From JBHIBD01 sp046758865 (lineage in GTDB: Bacteria > Planctomycetota > Brocadiia > Brocadiales > Bathyanammoxibiaceae): a DNA stretch of 6,157 bases. Both the position numbers and the translations under genes were made by a program. Each line of letters opens with the position of its first letter. The stretch's first letter is position 1. A model generated the notes under the pieces. That model was not told where the DNA came from and did no database searches. It saw only the letters and a list, made by a program, of their open reading frames with translations. The DNA lies in contig JBHIBD010000099.1 of NCBI GenBank assembly GCA_046758865.1, positions 1 through 6,157 of the forward strand, given 5' to 3'. Of the stretch, positions 5,835 through 6,157 are shown one piece after another.

Positions 5835-5877
5835 CTTAATCAGTGGGTCGGAGATTCGAATCCTCCAGGGCGCACCA
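5835..5877 (+). pseudogene. 3' half of tRNA-Lys(CUU), broken
   Basis: From the first anticodon base to the CCA end this follows tRNA numbering exactly: CTT-AA (34-38, 5835-5839), TCAGT (39-43), variable GGGTC, T-arm with TTCGAAT loop (54-60), acceptor strand AGGGCGC (66-72, 5867-5873), discriminator A and CCA (5875-5877). Nothing upstream supplies the 5' half: an acceptor of GCGCCCT type, a D-arm and a 27-31 stem pairing with TCAGT are all absent. The normally invariant G53-C61 pair is A53-C61 (A at 5854), a sign of decay. The Lys(CUU) identity rests on the anticodon-side match. It is probably an integration or rearrangement scar. Confidence 0.8.
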
Positions 5878-5903
5878 TTTTGCTGCAAGTGTGGCCTTTC
5901 ATA

Positions 5904-5988
5904 GCGAGGGTGGCGGAACTGGCAGACGCGCTAGATTTAGGATCTAGTGGGTAACTCCGTGGGGGTTCGAATCCCCCCTCTCGCACCA
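5904..5988 (+). tRNA. tRNA-Leu(UAG)
   Basis: An intact class II tRNA of 85 bases including the encoded CCA. Acceptor GCGAGGG (5904-5910) pairs with CTCTCGC (5978-5984) with one G-U pair. The D-arm follows TG (GCGGAACTGGCAGACGC). Anticodon stem CTAGA/TCTAG encloses TTTAGGA with anticodon TAG, reading CUA and other CUN leucine codons. A long variable arm precedes T-stem GGGGG/CCCCC with loop TTCGAAT. Discriminator A and CCA follow. It lies 26 bases after the tRNA-Lys remnant. Confidence 0.97.
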
Positions 5989-6086
5989 TAGAAGGATTGG
6001 GGTAGTGCCAGGGCCAGAAGAAAGACTGGCGCGAATAGAGGGCATCCTGAGCAGATTGAAAAAAGGTTGTCTGGACTAGAAGATAA

Positions 6087-6157
6087 GCGGGTGTAGCTCA
6101 GCGGTAGAGCGTCACGTTGCCAACGTGAATGTCGTGGGTTCGACCCCCATCACCCGC
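6087..6157 (+). tRNA. tRNA-Gly(GCC), cut at window edge
   Basis: Acceptor GCGGGTG (6087-6093) pairs with CACCCGC (6151-6157). The D-arm has GCTCAGCGGTAGAGC. Anticodon stem TCACG/CGTGA encloses TTGCCAA with anticodon GCC, decoding GGC/GGU glycine. The T-arm is GTGGG/CCCCC-type with loop TTCGACC. Only the discriminator base and any encoded CCA lie beyond the window. Confidence 0.96.

Noticed and set aside
5555..5877. tRNA-Lys interrupted by a group I intron
   Set aside because: A 5' half with acceptor GCGCCCT and a D-arm would have to lie upstream, but accA is there instead; no clear P7/P3 core either.
5555..5877. tmRNA 3' end
   Set aside because: The fragment contains anticodon-arm sequence, which tmRNA lacks, and no tag reading frame or 5' tRNA-like half is found upstream.

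Overview
The window reads as ordinary chromosomal DNA of a diderm (Gram-negative-type) bacterium. The supporting signs are a lipoprotein with an outer-membrane-style sorting signal, an exported cupredoxin-like protein, a dedicated AccA subunit, and at least one tRNA with an encoded CCA end. Base composition is near half GC. I cannot place the phylum from sequence alone. The cupredoxin family and gene mix would suit Planctomycetota, Desulfobacterota/Geobacter-type or Nitrospirota-like environmental lineages, but this is a guess.

Layout. Positions 1-4276 carry five genes on the minus strand. In transcription order they are a DUF72 (YecE-like) protein, an M50-like membrane metalloprotease, an O6-alkylguanine-DNA alkyltransferase (Ogt/MGMT), an exported type-1-copper-like protein, and a PDZ-M48 lipoprotein protease that runs off the left edge. 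The M50-like gene and ogt are 8 bases apart and probably co-transcribed from a promoter near 3332-3361. The cupredoxin and M48 genes are 74 bases apart and may form a second unit with a promoter near 1904-1927. After a divergent intergenic region (4277-4696), the plus strand carries accA (acetyl-CoA carboxylase carboxyltransferase alpha), about 280 bases of non-coding sequence, the 3' half of a tRNA-Lys, an intact tRNA-Leu(UAG), and a tRNA-Gly(GCC) cut by the right edge.

How the genes relate. No single pathway joins them. The two metalloproteases and the copper protein act at the envelope, Ogt repairs alkylated DNA, and AccA supplies malonyl-CoA for fatty acid synthesis. I see no CRISPR, transposase, phage gene or convincing new multi-gene system. 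The two points most worth attention are (a) the M50-like gene, whose HECSH motif lies upstream of every ATG/GTG/TTG in its frame, with a strong ribosome binding site placed for an ATC codon, and (b) the decayed tRNA-Lys half, cut at the anticodon, which looks like the scar of a tRNA-targeted integration or rearrangement.
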